A stretch of DNA of 64,000 nucleotides from Microbacterium sp. BH-3-3-3 (GTDB lineage: Bacteria > Actinomycetota > Actinomycetes > Actinomycetales > Microbacteriaceae): positions 2,976,001-3,040,000 of the forward strand of contig NZ_CP017674.1 of NCBI RefSeq assembly GCF_001792815.1, given 5' to 3'. Positions 18,468-26,781 of the stretch are shown one piece after another. A program made the translations under genes and the position numbers. Numbering within the stretch: the stretch's first letter is position 1; each line of letters opens with the position of its first letter. Below the pieces are notes generated by a model. It ran no database searches, was not told the DNA's origin, and worked only from the letters and a program-made list of their open reading frames with translations.

Positions 18468-19252
18468 TGCGTCCGCCGACCGAGCGGCAGCACCAGCGGT
18501 GTGCCCGAGACGGGGTCGGTGATCACCGTGCAGGGCAGGTCGTACACGGCCTCCACGAGATGGGCGGTGATGATCTCGCGGGGGTCTCCCTGCGCCACGA
18601 TGGCCCCGTCGCGCATCGCCACGAGGTGGGTCGCGTAGCGCGCGGCGTGATTGAGGTCGTGCAGTACGGCCACCAGGGTGGTGCCGCTGCGGTGCAGATC
18701 GGCGAACAGCTCCATCAGGTCGATCTGGTGCGCGATGTCGAGGAAGGTCGTCGGCTCGTCGAGCAGCAGGTGCGGGGTCTGCTGGGCGAGGGCCATGGCC
18801 ACCCATACGCGCTGCCGCTGGCCGCCCGAGAGTTCGTCGACCAGCCGGCGGGACAGATCGGTGACCCCGGTCGCCGCCATCGCCTCGGAGACCGCGCGCT
18901 CATCGGCGGCGCTCCAGGTGCGCATCGCACTCTGGTGGGGGAACCGGCCCCGTCCGACCAGGTCGGCGACGGTGATCCCGTCGGGGGCGAGGGACGACTG
19001 GGGGAGGAGCCCCAGCTTGCGTGCGGCATCCTTCGGCTTGAGGGAGCGCAGCTCGTCGCCATCGAGCAGCACGGCACCGGTGCGAGGGCGAAGCAGTCGA
19101 GCGAACCCGCGCAGCAGGGTCGACTTGCCGCACGCGTTCGGTCCGATGATGATCGTGAACGAGTTGTCCGGCACCTCCAGCGACAGGTCGGAGATGACGG
19201 GGGTCTCCCCGTAGCCCAGCGTGATGTCGCGGGCGCGCAGCGAAGCGATCAT
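18464..19252 (-). CDS. FecE/FepC-type siderophore ABC transporter ATPase
   Basis: A 262-residue ATPase that powers FecCD-type permeases. Walker A is GPNACGKST, the signature is DELSGGQRQRVWVAMAL, Walker B is HLLLDEPTTFLD and the switch histidine is in AVLHDLNHA. The ATG at 19252 has AAAGGAA upstream and follows the permease stop by 11 bases. It is the only FecE-type ATPase in the window, so it may also serve the second permease pair at 26782-28844, which lacks one. It continues the operon started at 22504. Confidence 0.93.
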   Translation of the reverse strand: MIASLRARDITLGYGETPVISDLSLEVPDNSFTIIIGPNACGKSTLLRGFARLLRPRTGAVLLDGDELRSLKPKDAARKLGLLPQSSLAPDGITVADLVGRGRFPHQSAMRTWSAADERAVSEAMAATGVTDLSRRLVDELSGGQRQRVWVAMALAQQTPHLLLDEPTTFLDIAHQIDLMELFADLHRSGTTLVAVLHDLNHAARYATHLVAMRDGAIVAQGDPREIITAHLVEAVYDLPCTVITDPVSGTPLVLPLGRRTQ

Positions 19253-19263
19253 GCGTGTTCCTT

Positions 19264-20358
19264 TCAGGTGCGGCGCGCGTACTGCGCGGCCAGCAGCCAA
19301 GCGAGATAGATGCCGCCGATCGAGACCGTCACGACCCCGACGGGGACCGCGACGAGCTGGGCGACCGCGTCGGAGACCACGACGAGGGCGGCGCCGGTCA
19401 GCATCACCGGGACGGGGTCCATCGGGGTGTTCGAGCGGGTGAGGCGCTGCGAGATCTGCGGAGCCGCCAGCGCGATGAACGAGAGAGGGCCGGCGGCCGC
19501 GGTGACCAGCGCCACCAGAGCGACGCCGAACACCATCGCGGCGAGCCGCGTGCGACCGGGAGTGATGCCCAGCGCGGTCGCCGCGTCGTCGCCCATCTCG
19601 AGAACCGGCAGCGTGCGGCTCAGCGGAAGTGACAACACGGTGACGATCGCGAACACGATCGAGGCGGGGACCAGCTGCTCGAAGCCGAGCGAGGCGAGCG
19701 AACCCGCCCCCCAGGTCGCCGCCATCATGGCCTTCTCGACGCTGACCGAGATCAGGATCCAGGAGGTGAGCGACCCGAGCCCGGCCGAGACGCCGATACC
19801 GACGATGATCAGGCGAAACGACGACAGGGTCCTCTTGTTCGCCAGCACGTACACGAGCAGTGCGGTAAGCAGACCGCCGACGAGTGCCCCGGCGGCCTTG
19901 AACATGTAGGTGTTCAGCTCCAGCACCACCATCGTGAGGGTCACCCCGAACTGGGCGCCGATGCCGAAGCCGATGATGTCGGGCGAGCCGAGCGGATTGC
20001 GGGTGAGCGACTGGAAGATGCCGCCGGCCAAGGCGAGAGCGGCGCCGCAGAGCACCGCGAACAAGACCCGTGGCAGTCGCCACTCGAGGACCACCTGGCG
20101 GATGTCGGAGTCGGAGGACGGGTCGACGACAGCGCGGATGACCGCCGCGAGGTCCACCTCGTAGGCGCCGATCGTCATCGACCACAGACCCGCGGCGACG
20201 ATCACGACGACGAGCAGCACGCAGATCACGATCGAGCGGACCGGGATGAGCGTCGCGACGCGGGCGGTGTCGATTCGGATCTGCCGACGTCCGCGGTCGA
20301 CGGGCGCGAAGGCTGCGTCATCGTGTGCGGTGGGGGTGGGGCGCCGATCGATGCTCAC
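19264..20358 (-). CDS. FecCD-type iron-siderophore permease, second subunit
   Basis: A 364-residue permease with a cytoplasmic N-terminus of about 35 residues and about ten membrane helices. Family landmarks are VLEWRLPRVLFAVLCGAALALAG (in part), GIFQSLTRNPLGSPDIIGFG and the ATPase-contact loop MGDDAATALGI. AGPLSFIALAAPQISQRL is the conserved C-terminal block. The GTG start at 20358 overlaps the previous permease stop (GTGA). Together with its neighbour it should form the membrane channel for a ferric-siderophore importer. Confidence 0.93.
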   Translation of the reverse strand: MSIDRRPTPTAHDDAAFAPVDRGRRQIRIDTARVATLIPVRSIVICVLLVVVIVAAGLWSMTIGAYEVDLAAVIRAVVDPSSDSDIRQVVLEWRLPRVLFAVLCGAALALAGGIFQSLTRNPLGSPDIIGFGIGAQFGVTLTMVVLELNTYMFKAAGALVGGLLTALLVYVLANKRTLSSFRLIIVGIGVSAGLGSLTSWILISVSVEKAMMAATWGAGSLASLGFEQLVPASIVFAIVTVLSLPLSRTLPVLEMGDDAATALGITPGRTRLAAMVFGVALVALVTAAAGPLSFIALAAPQISQRLTRSNTPMDPVPVMLTGAALVVVSDAVAQLVAVPVGVVTVSIGGIYLAWLLAAQYARRT

Positions 20359-21440
20359 AGTCCGCTCACCCGCTCGCGGCGCACGAGCGCGATCAGGAGC
20401 GGGGCGCCCAGCAGGGCGGTGACGATCCCGACGCGCAGCTCGCCGCTGGGCAGCACGATGCGGCCCAGGACGTCGGCGAACAACAGGAAGGTCGGGCCGA
20501 TGATCATGGCGTACGTCAGCACCCAGCGCTGATCGGGGCCCGTGAACCACCGCACGATGTGGGGGATCATCAGCCCCACGAAAGCGATGGGACCGGCGGC
20601 GGCGACGCTCGTGCCCGCCAGCAGCGTGACCGCGATGATCACGAGCACGCGGGTGACACGCACCCTGGCGCCGAGCGCCTGGGCCAGGTCGTCGCCGAGG
20701 GCCAGCGCGTTCAGGGAACGGGCGCACAACAGCCCTATCAGCAGACCGCCGACGATCAGCGGGGTTGCCCAGGCGAGCTGGTCGAGGGTGCGTCCGCCGA
20801 TCGAGCCTACGCCCCAGAAGCGCATGACCTGGAGCGTGCCCAGATCGCGCAGCACGATCGCGGTCGTGAGGCCGGTGAGCGCCGCGCCGAGGGCGACCCC
20901 GGCGAGCGTCAGCTTCATGGGCGTGGCCCCGGAGGCTCCGAACGAGCCGAGCGCGTACACGAGGATGGTCAGCACGAAGGCACCGGCCAGCGCGAAGGGC
21001 ACGTACGCGCCGGGGGTGGTCAGCCCCAGCACCCCGACCGCGAACGTGACGGCGAAGGATGCCCCCGCGTTCACCCCCAGGATGCCGGGGTCGGCCAGGG
21101 GGTTGCGGGTGAAGGCCTGGATGAGCCCGCCGCACACGGCCAAGCCCGCGCCCACGACGATGCCCAGCACCGTTCGGGGCACCCGCAGCTCCACCACCAT
21201 GAGGTGCAGGGGGTCGGCGTCGTCATAGGCGAACAGGGAGTGCAGCACGGTGAGGGGATCGATCGCCCGGTTGCCGACGGCCAGCGAGGCGAGGGTGGCG
21301 AGCACCAGCACCACCGCCGAGACGATGAGTCCCAGCACGAGGGTCGCGTTGCGGTGCGGAGAGCCGACTGCCCGGCCCTCCGCACCCGTGTTCGAGACGT
21401 CCGTGCCGTCTGTCGTCGCCAGGGACATCTCGCGGGTCAC
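20355..21440 (-). CDS. FecCD-type iron-siderophore permease, first subunit
   Basis: A 361-residue permease with about ten membrane helices. Landmarks are VVELRVPRTVLGIVVGAGLA, LIQAFTRNPLADPGILGVN, LGDDLAQALGA and AGPIAFVGLMIPHIVR. Two starts are possible: the GTG at 21440, whose GTGA overlaps the lipoprotein stop as elsewhere in this operon, or the ATG four codons later at 21428. I favour the GTG because of the coupling, but GGGAGA lies 12 bases before the ATG, so this is open. It pairs with the permease that follows. Confidence 0.92.
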   Translation of the reverse strand: MTREMSLATTDGTDVSNTGAEGRAVGSPHRNATLVLGLIVSAVVLVLATLASLAVGNRAIDPLTVLHSLFAYDDADPLHLMVVELRVPRTVLGIVVGAGLAVCGGLIQAFTRNPLADPGILGVNAGASFAVTFAVGVLGLTTPGAYVPFALAGAFVLTILVYALGSFGASGATPMKLTLAGVALGAALTGLTTAIVLRDLGTLQVMRFWGVGSIGGRTLDQLAWATPLIVGGLLIGLLCARSLNALALGDDLAQALGARVRVTRVLVIIAVTLLAGTSVAAAGPIAFVGLMIPHIVRWFTGPDQRWVLTYAMIIGPTFLLFADVLGRIVLPSGELRVGIVTALLGAPLLIALVRRERVSGL

Positions 21441-22504
21441 TCTCCCGCGATGGTCGGCGTGCCCTGCAGCGCGGCCGCGAGGTCGTCGACGTACGTCGGG
21501 AGGATGTACTTCAGCGACAGCACGGTCGGAGCGCTGATCGCGGAGGCCTTCACGGCATCCGCGTAGATCACGTAGGAACCGTTCGCGACCGGGTTCCAGC
21601 GCGAGACGACCTTGTTCTCGACCGTGTACGTGCCTTCCGCGGCGCTCCCGCCCCAGGCGGCGAACAGGTCGGCCTGCACGTCGTAGAGCTTCTCCAGGCT
21701 GACACCGGTGTACCAGTTGTCGCCCTCGGCGCTCGCGAGGAAGCTGTCCATGGCCGAGGTGGAGGTGAATCCGAGCGCCTCCGTGATGCGCACGCGGGGG
21801 TCGTAGTTCAGATAGACGCCGAGGTCGGTGCCGCCCTCGTTCAGGGTCAGACCCCAGACGAAGGTCTTGTCCTGGAACTCGGGGTGCTCGCCGGCGAGGG
21901 TGGTGATCTGCTCCTCGGTCTCGGCGATCAGCTCCTCGGCCTTGGCGTCCTCCGACAGCGCCTTGCCGACGGTCCGCGTCATGCCCTCCCAGGTGCCCGG
22001 ATTCCACGGTCCGTCGATGTACGGCACGGTCGGCGCGATCTCACTGAGGCGCTCGTACTCGATGTCGCTCACGCCCGAGTACAGGCTGAGGATCAGGTCG
22101 GGCTTGAGGGCCTTGATCGCCTCGTAGTTGGGTCCGTCTTCGGTGAACGGGATGATCTCGGGGGTCTCGCCGTACTTCTCGGTCACGAACTCCTCGAACC
22201 ACGGCTGGTAGCCGCTCTCGCCAGCGCCCCAGACCTCTTCGATGCCGACCGGGTTCGTGCCGAGGGCGGCGACGACGTCGGGCGTCATCCAGCCGAGGGC
22301 GACGACGCGCTGAGGCTTCTCGGGAATGACGGTCTCGCCGTGGCCGTGCTCGATGACCACGCCACCGGCGGAGGTCGAGGGCGTGGTGGATCCGGCGGTC
22401 TCGCCGCTGGTCGAGCAGCCGGTCAGGATGAGGGCAGCGGCGATGGCCGCGGCAACGAGCGCGGACCCGCGCCGGATTTTCGGGCGCGCGAAAGCGTGCG
22501 ACAT
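21437..22504 (-). CDS. Iron-siderophore substrate-binding lipoprotein
   Basis: A 355-residue FhuD/FepB-type binding protein. A basic N-terminus, a hydrophobic stretch and the lipobox LTGC (about residues 28-31) mark it as a lipoprotein, so it captures ferric siderophores outside the membrane. The binding domain starts near EKPQRVVALGWMTPDVVAAL. The ATG at 22504 has a perfect AAGGAGA upstream; the longer frame would put extra residues before the signal peptide. It is the first gene of the seven-gene operon, and the iron box at 22555-22573 lies 50 bases upstream. Confidence 0.94.
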   Translation of the reverse strand: MSHAFARPKIRRGSALVAAAIAAALILTGCSTSGETAGSTTPSTSAGGVVIEHGHGETVIPEKPQRVVALGWMTPDVVAALGTNPVGIEEVWGAGESGYQPWFEEFVTEKYGETPEIIPFTEDGPNYEAIKALKPDLILSLYSGVSDIEYERLSEIAPTVPYIDGPWNPGTWEGMTRTVGKALSEDAKAEELIAETEEQITTLAGEHPEFQDKTFVWGLTLNEGGTDLGVYLNYDPRVRITEALGFTSTSAMDSFLASAEGDNWYTGVSLEKLYDVQADLFAAWGGSAAEGTYTVENKVVSRWNPVANGSYVIYADAVKASAISAPTVLSLKYILPTYVDDLAAALQGTPTIAGE

Positions 22505-22554
22505 GGTTCTCCTTGAGAGATGGGAGGGGAGTGCCGCGGCAACGCGGCGAGAAG

Positions 22555-22573
22555 TTAGGTAAGCATGCCCTAA
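22555..22573 (-). promoter_or_regulatory. Iron box (DmdR/IdeR-type) upstream of the siderophore operon
   Basis: A 19-base palindrome reading TTAGGTAAGCATGCCCTAA on the plus strand, very close to the actinobacterial iron-box consensus TTAGGTTAGSCTAACCTAA. With iron bound, the DtxR-family repressor would block the operon starting at 22504. No dtxR-family gene is present in the window. Confidence 0.88.
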
Positions 22574-22668
22574 CAAATCGATGCTAGATCGCGGATGCGG
22601 CGGCCAGTGTCGATCGATGGACGACTTGTGTCGTCAAACAGACACGTCGGCTCGAGCGGGCGCGAGAG

Positions 22669-23511
22669 TCAGCGCCAATAGAGGTGGTGTGCGGAGTCCG
22701 CCTGCACGCGTGCGACATGCTGACGCGGGGTGAGTCCGAACCGCTCCTTGAAGCTCGCGGAAAAGGCGCTGGTCGTGGCATAGCCGCACCGGTGAGCCGC
22801 CGCACCGATGGGGGTGCCATCGATGATCAGGCGGGCGCCGAGGGTCAACCGAACCCCGGTGCGCCACCGCCCGAACGTCATGCCGACGTCGTTCTGGAAG
22901 ATGCGCAGTACGGTGCGCTCATGCAGACCGTGGGCGAGGAACAGCTCGCCGGCGCTGCGCGGATCGCCTGGATCGTCCAGCACCGCCTGCGTCAGCGCGC
23001 GCACGCGCTCGTCGGTGGGCAGCGGGACCTCGCCCCAGCCATTGAGCGCATCGGGGGTCGGCTGCTGCAGCATCTCGATCAGAGTGGACTGGATGCGCAC
23101 GCGCAGGTCGGTGGGCATGTCGTTGATGCCGAGGTGCAGCAGCATCTCCTGCACGGCGCGCGGCACGAGGACCCGTGTGATGTCGTCGATCGGTGTGATG
23201 GCGGACGTTGCCGGCAGATAGGTGTAGCAACCGACGGAGTCCCGTTCGTGGTGCGCCGTGTGCGGCGTATGCGCGGGGATCCAGACCCCTTGGCCCGGAG
23301 CGAGTCGCCACATCGCGTCCTGCAGGTGGATCCACACGGTGCCGCGGTAGCACCACGCGAGCATCGCGTCGGCGTGCGAGTGCGGAGGCGAGAGCGGGCG
23401 GGTGCCGGTGTCTTCCCCGGTCACTACCCCTGTCCCCATCAGGTACGGCTTCACCACGGTCGATGGATGCTCGGGGCTCGCGTCCCAATCGGCCTGCCGG
23501 TATGAGTTCAT
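22669..23511 (-). CDS. AraC family transcriptional regulator
   Basis: A 280-residue regulator with an N-terminal cupin sensor (about residues 40-130; HSHADAMLAWCYRGTVWIHL, WIPAHTPHTAHH) and a C-terminal AraC double helix-turn-helix (about 180-275; GAAAHRCGYATTSAFSASFK, ERFGLTPRQHV). It sits 164 bases upstream of the siderophore operon on the same strand. By analogy with YbtA-like regulators it may activate the operon when the siderophore is present, which is inference. The ATG at 23511 gives a normal-length protein. The foreign island starts right behind it. Confidence 0.9.
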   Translation of the reverse strand: MNSYRQADWDASPEHPSTVVKPYLMGTGVVTGEDTGTRPLSPPHSHADAMLAWCYRGTVWIHLQDAMWRLAPGQGVWIPAHTPHTAHHERDSVGCYTYLPATSAITPIDDITRVLVPRAVQEMLLHLGINDMPTDLRVRIQSTLIEMLQQPTPDALNGWGEVPLPTDERVRALTQAVLDDPGDPRSAGELFLAHGLHERTVLRIFQNDVGMTFGRWRTGVRLTLGARLIIDGTPIGAAAHRCGYATTSAFSASFKERFGLTPRQHVARVQADSAHHLYWR

Positions 23512-24593
23512 CCTGTGCTCCGGTGGGATGGTCGCCTACTCCGCGCGCGATCGATGTGGAGCATTTCGATGTCCGTGACACCTTCTCCGCCGCGGCGCGC
23601 AAAGTCGGCTCGGTGGGAACGCTGCGGGTACGAGTGCCTACCCGACGGTCATTCGGTGGCTTACTGCGGCGCCCTGGGTCTGGGGAGACCCGCGCATTTC
23701 GATTCTCACCGATCGATCGGCGGTGGTGTGGTCAGCATAGAACGTCGGCTCGGACTCGGCGGGTGTGAGGTGGTGGCCGCGAAGCAAACCCGTGCGACGG
23801 CGACGAACCATTTGACATGCATTGTGGGAGTCGGGCGGGTAGGCGGGCGCCTACCCCTTGGCCCGCTACTTCGGGGCAGTCGAGAACGGTCAGGCGCCAG
23901 CGCGTCGCGTGATATCCGGTGCCTTCAGATCGAGAACGCTTCCCGGTCGACGCATTTCGGCGAACTGACACCCACCTCCGTTCAATAGCTCGATCGAACG
24001 GGCGCGAAGAGTAGAACTCGCGCGCGGTCTGCCGAGGAAGGCGAGGTGTCTCGATGATGTGAAGCCGGCAGCGGTTGAACGGTTCAACTCTTGCCCTGGT
24101 GCATCACCCGCCCCTAGTCGGGTTTGTCCGACGTCCAGCTGCGCGCGTACGTCGGTGCCGTGCTGCTGGTGCATAGGCGGCCAGTCGAGCGACTGGCGGG
24201 TACGCCTCCGCGGTGGGCCACACTGCGAATCAACGAGGCCAATCCAAAGCGCAAGAAGGCCGACTACCCACTCAGCAAGCTTGACTAGACGTACGACGTT
24301 GGGGCGTACCCCTAGCCACGACGCGGAATGCCAGGGGGGTAAGTCTCATCGTTGTTGCTCGATCTACGCAAATTGGACGAGGTTTGGCGTCTCGATTTTG
24401 CCGGTCGCGGCGGCGGCCGAGAGAACTCGATGATGTCAGAGTTGATCCGGCCGCGGGGAGCGGGGTACGGCCTCAACCCCACGAAGCAGGCAGACACGAT
24501 CTACACGCACCTGCACCCGATGGACTACGCGCAGCATGTCGCGCCTTGAAAATGTGCCGCGGGCGGGATTTTTAGCTGTGCCATGATCCTGGA
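23512..24593 (+). other. Gene-poor left part of a foreign island
   Basis: A stretch of 1.08 kb with no convincing complete gene. Base composition falls below that of the flanking chromosome, and short frames lack the third-position GC bias of real genes here. It holds a tight inverted repeat (GGGTAGGCG/CGCCTACCC, 23837-23856) and, at its right end, a fragment resembling the C-terminus of a tyrosine recombinase. I read it as decayed mobile DNA between the araC gene and the AIPR gene. Confidence 0.6.
24466..24549 (+). pseudogene. Possible C-terminal remnant of a tyrosine recombinase
   Basis: The frame ends in TKQADTIYTHLHPMDYAQH and three more residues. IYTH followed by a short helix resembles the catalytic-tyrosine end of XerC/XerD-type recombinases (TQIYTHV in XerD). 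The catalytic arginines and the LGH motif that should lie upstream are not visible in any frame, so if real this is a dead relic. It fits an element inserted next to tRNA-Lys, but the match is short. Confidence 0.35.
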
Positions 24594-26303
24594 ATGGACA
24601 GGATCACAACGGCATACGTCGAGGACTTTCGTACTGAGCAAGCGTTGCCAGCGGGACAGTCGGCAACGACTTTCGAGCACTTCGTGAACTACTGCGTGCT
24701 GGCCGAGAATTATGACGACGAGTTCAGCGTCGTCGACGTTCACACCGGCGGAGGTGCGGACCTGGCGCTCGATGGTGTTGCGGTTATTGTCAACGGCGCG
24801 CTGGTGACCGACATCGACGAAATGTCCGAGTTCTTAACAACCAACGGATATTTGGATGTCCGATTCATATTCATCCAGGCGAAGTCGGCTAGCGGGTTCA
24901 GCGGAGAAGAGATTGCGGCGGTCGGCGACGGTGTCCTGGAGTTTTTTGAGGAGTCGCCTAGACTCCCGATTTCCGATCGTATTGTCGCTGCTCGGGAGCT
25001 GATGACCTGGGTTTACGATCACAGTTCACAGTTCAAACATGACAAGCCCACCTGCGAGATGTTCTACGTGAGCACCGGGAAGTGGACCGACGATGCACAT
25101 CTGGTTGGTAAAATTCGGCGCGCCGAAGAGCGGCTCGCTGAGACCAACCTGTTCAGCAGAGTCACCCTACGACCGTTCGGTGCTACGGAGCTTCAGGCGG
25201 CTTGGATCAGATCCAAGAACGCAACTTCAGTTGAGTTTACCTTCGCGAACAAGGCGACTTTGCCCGATATCGAGGGTGTGACTGAGTCGTATATTGGTGT
25301 ATTGCCGCTTAGTGAGTTCCTCAAGATTGTGTCGGATGCGGAGACCGGCAGCATCCGTCGTCACATTTTCGAGGACAACGTGCGTGACTTCCAGGGTGAC
25401 AACCCCGTGAACAATGAAATGGCTCACAGTCTCTCTACTCCAGAGGGATCGGATCGGTTCGCGGTGCTAAACAACGGAGTGACCCTCGTTGCACGTGGGC
25501 TGAAAAGCACGGCTAACAAGTTTCATGTATCTGATTACCAAATTGTCAACGGTTGCCAGACAAGTCACGTTCTGTATAACTCCCGAGATAAACTTCCAGA
25601 TAATCTCGGGGTTCCTTTCAAGGTCATCGCCACTAACGACGACGAAGTGATCAATGCGATCACCACGGCCACCAACCGTCAGACAGAAGTCACTGACGAG
25701 GATCTTTTCGCCCTCACGACGTTCCAGAAGCAGCTAGAAGCATTCATGTCGTCGGTTGGAGACGAACGCCATCGGCTGCACTACGAGCGCCGGTCGAAGC
25801 AATTCAGTGCCCAAGGTGTTGAAAAAGTGCGCATCATCACCAAGACCCTCGCGCTTCGGTCGTTCGCGGCGATGTTTCTAGACGAGCCCCGTCGTGCAGC
25901 GAACTATTATTCCGAACTCAAACCCTATGTAGGCAAGACCATCTTCCAGTCTGAGCACAAGATCGAGCCGTACTACACCTCCGCGTTCGCTTACTACAAA
26001 CTCGAGTATTTGTTCCGGAACGGCCAGATCCCGGTGAGGTACAAGCCTGCTCGCTATCACCTGTTGACCGCGGCGCGGTACATAGCCGCGAAGGGTAACG
26101 CAATGCCCGCATTCACCGCCAATAAGATGGAGGGTTATGCTCAGAAGATCAACGAAGTGCTATGGGATGACTCGAAGGCCATCGAGCTTTTCGAGAAGGC
26201 CGCGCATGCGATCGACGTTGCGCTCGGAGGTGGAGACCTGAATCGAGACGCGGTCAAGGTGCAGTCGTTCACCGACTCTGTGCTTGCCGCTGTTCGAAAC
26301 TAA
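24594..26303 (+). CDS. AIPR family putative abortive-infection (anti-phage) protein
   Basis: A 569-residue cytoplasmic protein. The AIPR core spans about residues 225-400: SIRRHIFEDNVRDFQG, FAVLNNGVTLVARG and DYQIVNGCQTSHVLY. The N-terminal part looks like a PD-(D/E)XK nuclease: Asp60 in ADLALDGVAVIVNG and Gln95-Ala-Lys97 in FIFIQAKSASGF. AIPR proteins are linked to abortive phage infection, so this may cut nucleic acid once triggered; that mechanism is inference. Codon use is far less GC-biased than in neighbours, a sign of transfer. No ribosome site precedes the ATG; CATGAT lies six bases upstream, so it may be leaderless. Confidence 0.85.
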   Translation: MDRITTAYVEDFRTEQALPAGQSATTFEHFVNYCVLAENYDDEFSVVDVHTGGGADLALDGVAVIVNGALVTDIDEMSEFLTTNGYLDVRFIFIQAKSASGFSGEEIAAVGDGVLEFFEESPRLPISDRIVAARELMTWVYDHSSQFKHDKPTCEMFYVSTGKWTDDAHLVGKIRRAEERLAETNLFSRVTLRPFGATELQAAWIRSKNATSVEFTFANKATLPDIEGVTESYIGVLPLSEFLKIVSDAETGSIRRHIFEDNVRDFQGDNPVNNEMAHSLSTPEGSDRFAVLNNGVTLVARGLKSTANKFHVSDYQIVNGCQTSHVLYNSRDKLPDNLGVPFKVIATNDDEVINAITTATNRQTEVTDEDLFALTTFQKQLEAFMSSVGDERHRLHYERRSKQFSAQGVEKVRIITKTLALRSFAAMFLDEPRRAANYYSELKPYVGKTIFQSEHKIEPYYTSAFAYYKLEYLFRNGQIPVRYKPARYHLLTAARYIAAKGNAMPAFTANKMEGYAQKINEVLWDDSKAIELFEKAAHAIDVALGGGDLNRDAVKVQSFTDSVLAAVRN

Positions 26304-26332
26304 ATGCCGGGGGCGGTGTCGGAGGGCGCGCC

Positions 26333-26362
26333 TACAATCAACAGACGCACGCTGGTGTGCGT
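26333..26362 (+). promoter_or_regulatory. Promoter and leader hairpin of the 71-aa island gene
   Basis: TACAAT (26333-26338) is a good -10 element. The start of the transcript would contain ACGCAC (26345-26350) and GTGCGT (26357-26362), a perfect six-base inverted repeat with a six-base loop, before the ribosome site GGGGAAG. It could be an operator or an mRNA hairpin. It implies that the small gene is expressed apart from the AIPR gene. Confidence 0.5.
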
Positions 26363-26379
26363 AGAACTGGGGAAGTGCA

Positions 26380-26595
26380 ATGCCGTACTACACCGTAAAC
26401 AAGAATGCTCAGCCTAGCTCAGGGGATCACGAGGTCCATGACCTCGCCTCGACAAAGGCGTGCTTACCGGCCCCGGTCAATCGGCGGGATCTGGGATACC
26501 ACGCGTCCTGCAGCGGAGCTGTTCAAGCTGCCAAGGGTTACTACAGCGATGTAAACGGCTGTTACCACTGCGCGTACGCCTGTCACACCACCTGA
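26380..26595 (+). CDS. 71-residue Cys/His-rich island protein
   Basis: A 71-residue protein beginning MPYYTVNKNAQ. Conserved-looking Cys at 28, 44, 61, 64 and 68 and His at 17, 20, 63 and 69 suggest a zinc site. The spacing of Cys28 and the GCYHC pair, with an alanine-rich helix between, recalls the Ada-type metal-binding fold, but this is a pattern judgement only. GGGGAAG lies before the ATG and TACAAT further up. It lies 76 bases after the AIPR gene and 71 before tRNA-Lys. I cannot assign a function; co-location suggests part of the defence unit or a passenger. Confidence 0.75.
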   Translation: MPYYTVNKNAQPSSGDHEVHDLASTKACLPAPVNRRDLGYHASCSGAVQAAKGYYSDVNGCYHCAYACHTT

Positions 26596-26666
26596 GCTGG
26601 ACGGATTCCGCCGGGACTTCCGTTTTGGGCTTCCCGACGAAATCTGGCGCAGCCCCAGAGCGTGCG

Positions 26667-26742
26667 TGGTGGGCCCCGTGGGGCTCGAACCCACGACCCG
26701 CGGATTAAAAGTCCGATGCTCTACCGACTGAGCTAGAGGCCC
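26667..26742 (-). tRNA. tRNA-Lys (anticodon TTT)
   Basis: Read on the minus strand: acceptor GGGCCTC pairs with GGGGCCC (with one G-T), then discriminator A and encoded CCA (26667-26669). The anticodon loop CTTTTAA gives TTT for lysine. The T-arm contains GGTTCGAGCCC and the D-arm AGCTCAGTCGGTAGAGC. Its 3' end faces the foreign island, the usual side for integration of mobile elements, but I found no second copy of the 3' end on the far side. Confidence 0.96.
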
Positions 26743-26781
26743 TCATCGTCCAGCTTACCGGGCGCGATGACGAGCTCGTGC

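Noticed and set aside
23515..23988. A 157-residue open frame at the left of the island
   Set aside because: No start signal, no family resemblance and no codon bias; composition fits decayed DNA.
23461..26742. A direct repeat of the tRNA-Lys 3' end marking the other side of the island
   Set aside because: I searched by eye for the T-arm/acceptor sequence beyond araC and in the island and found only short chance matches.
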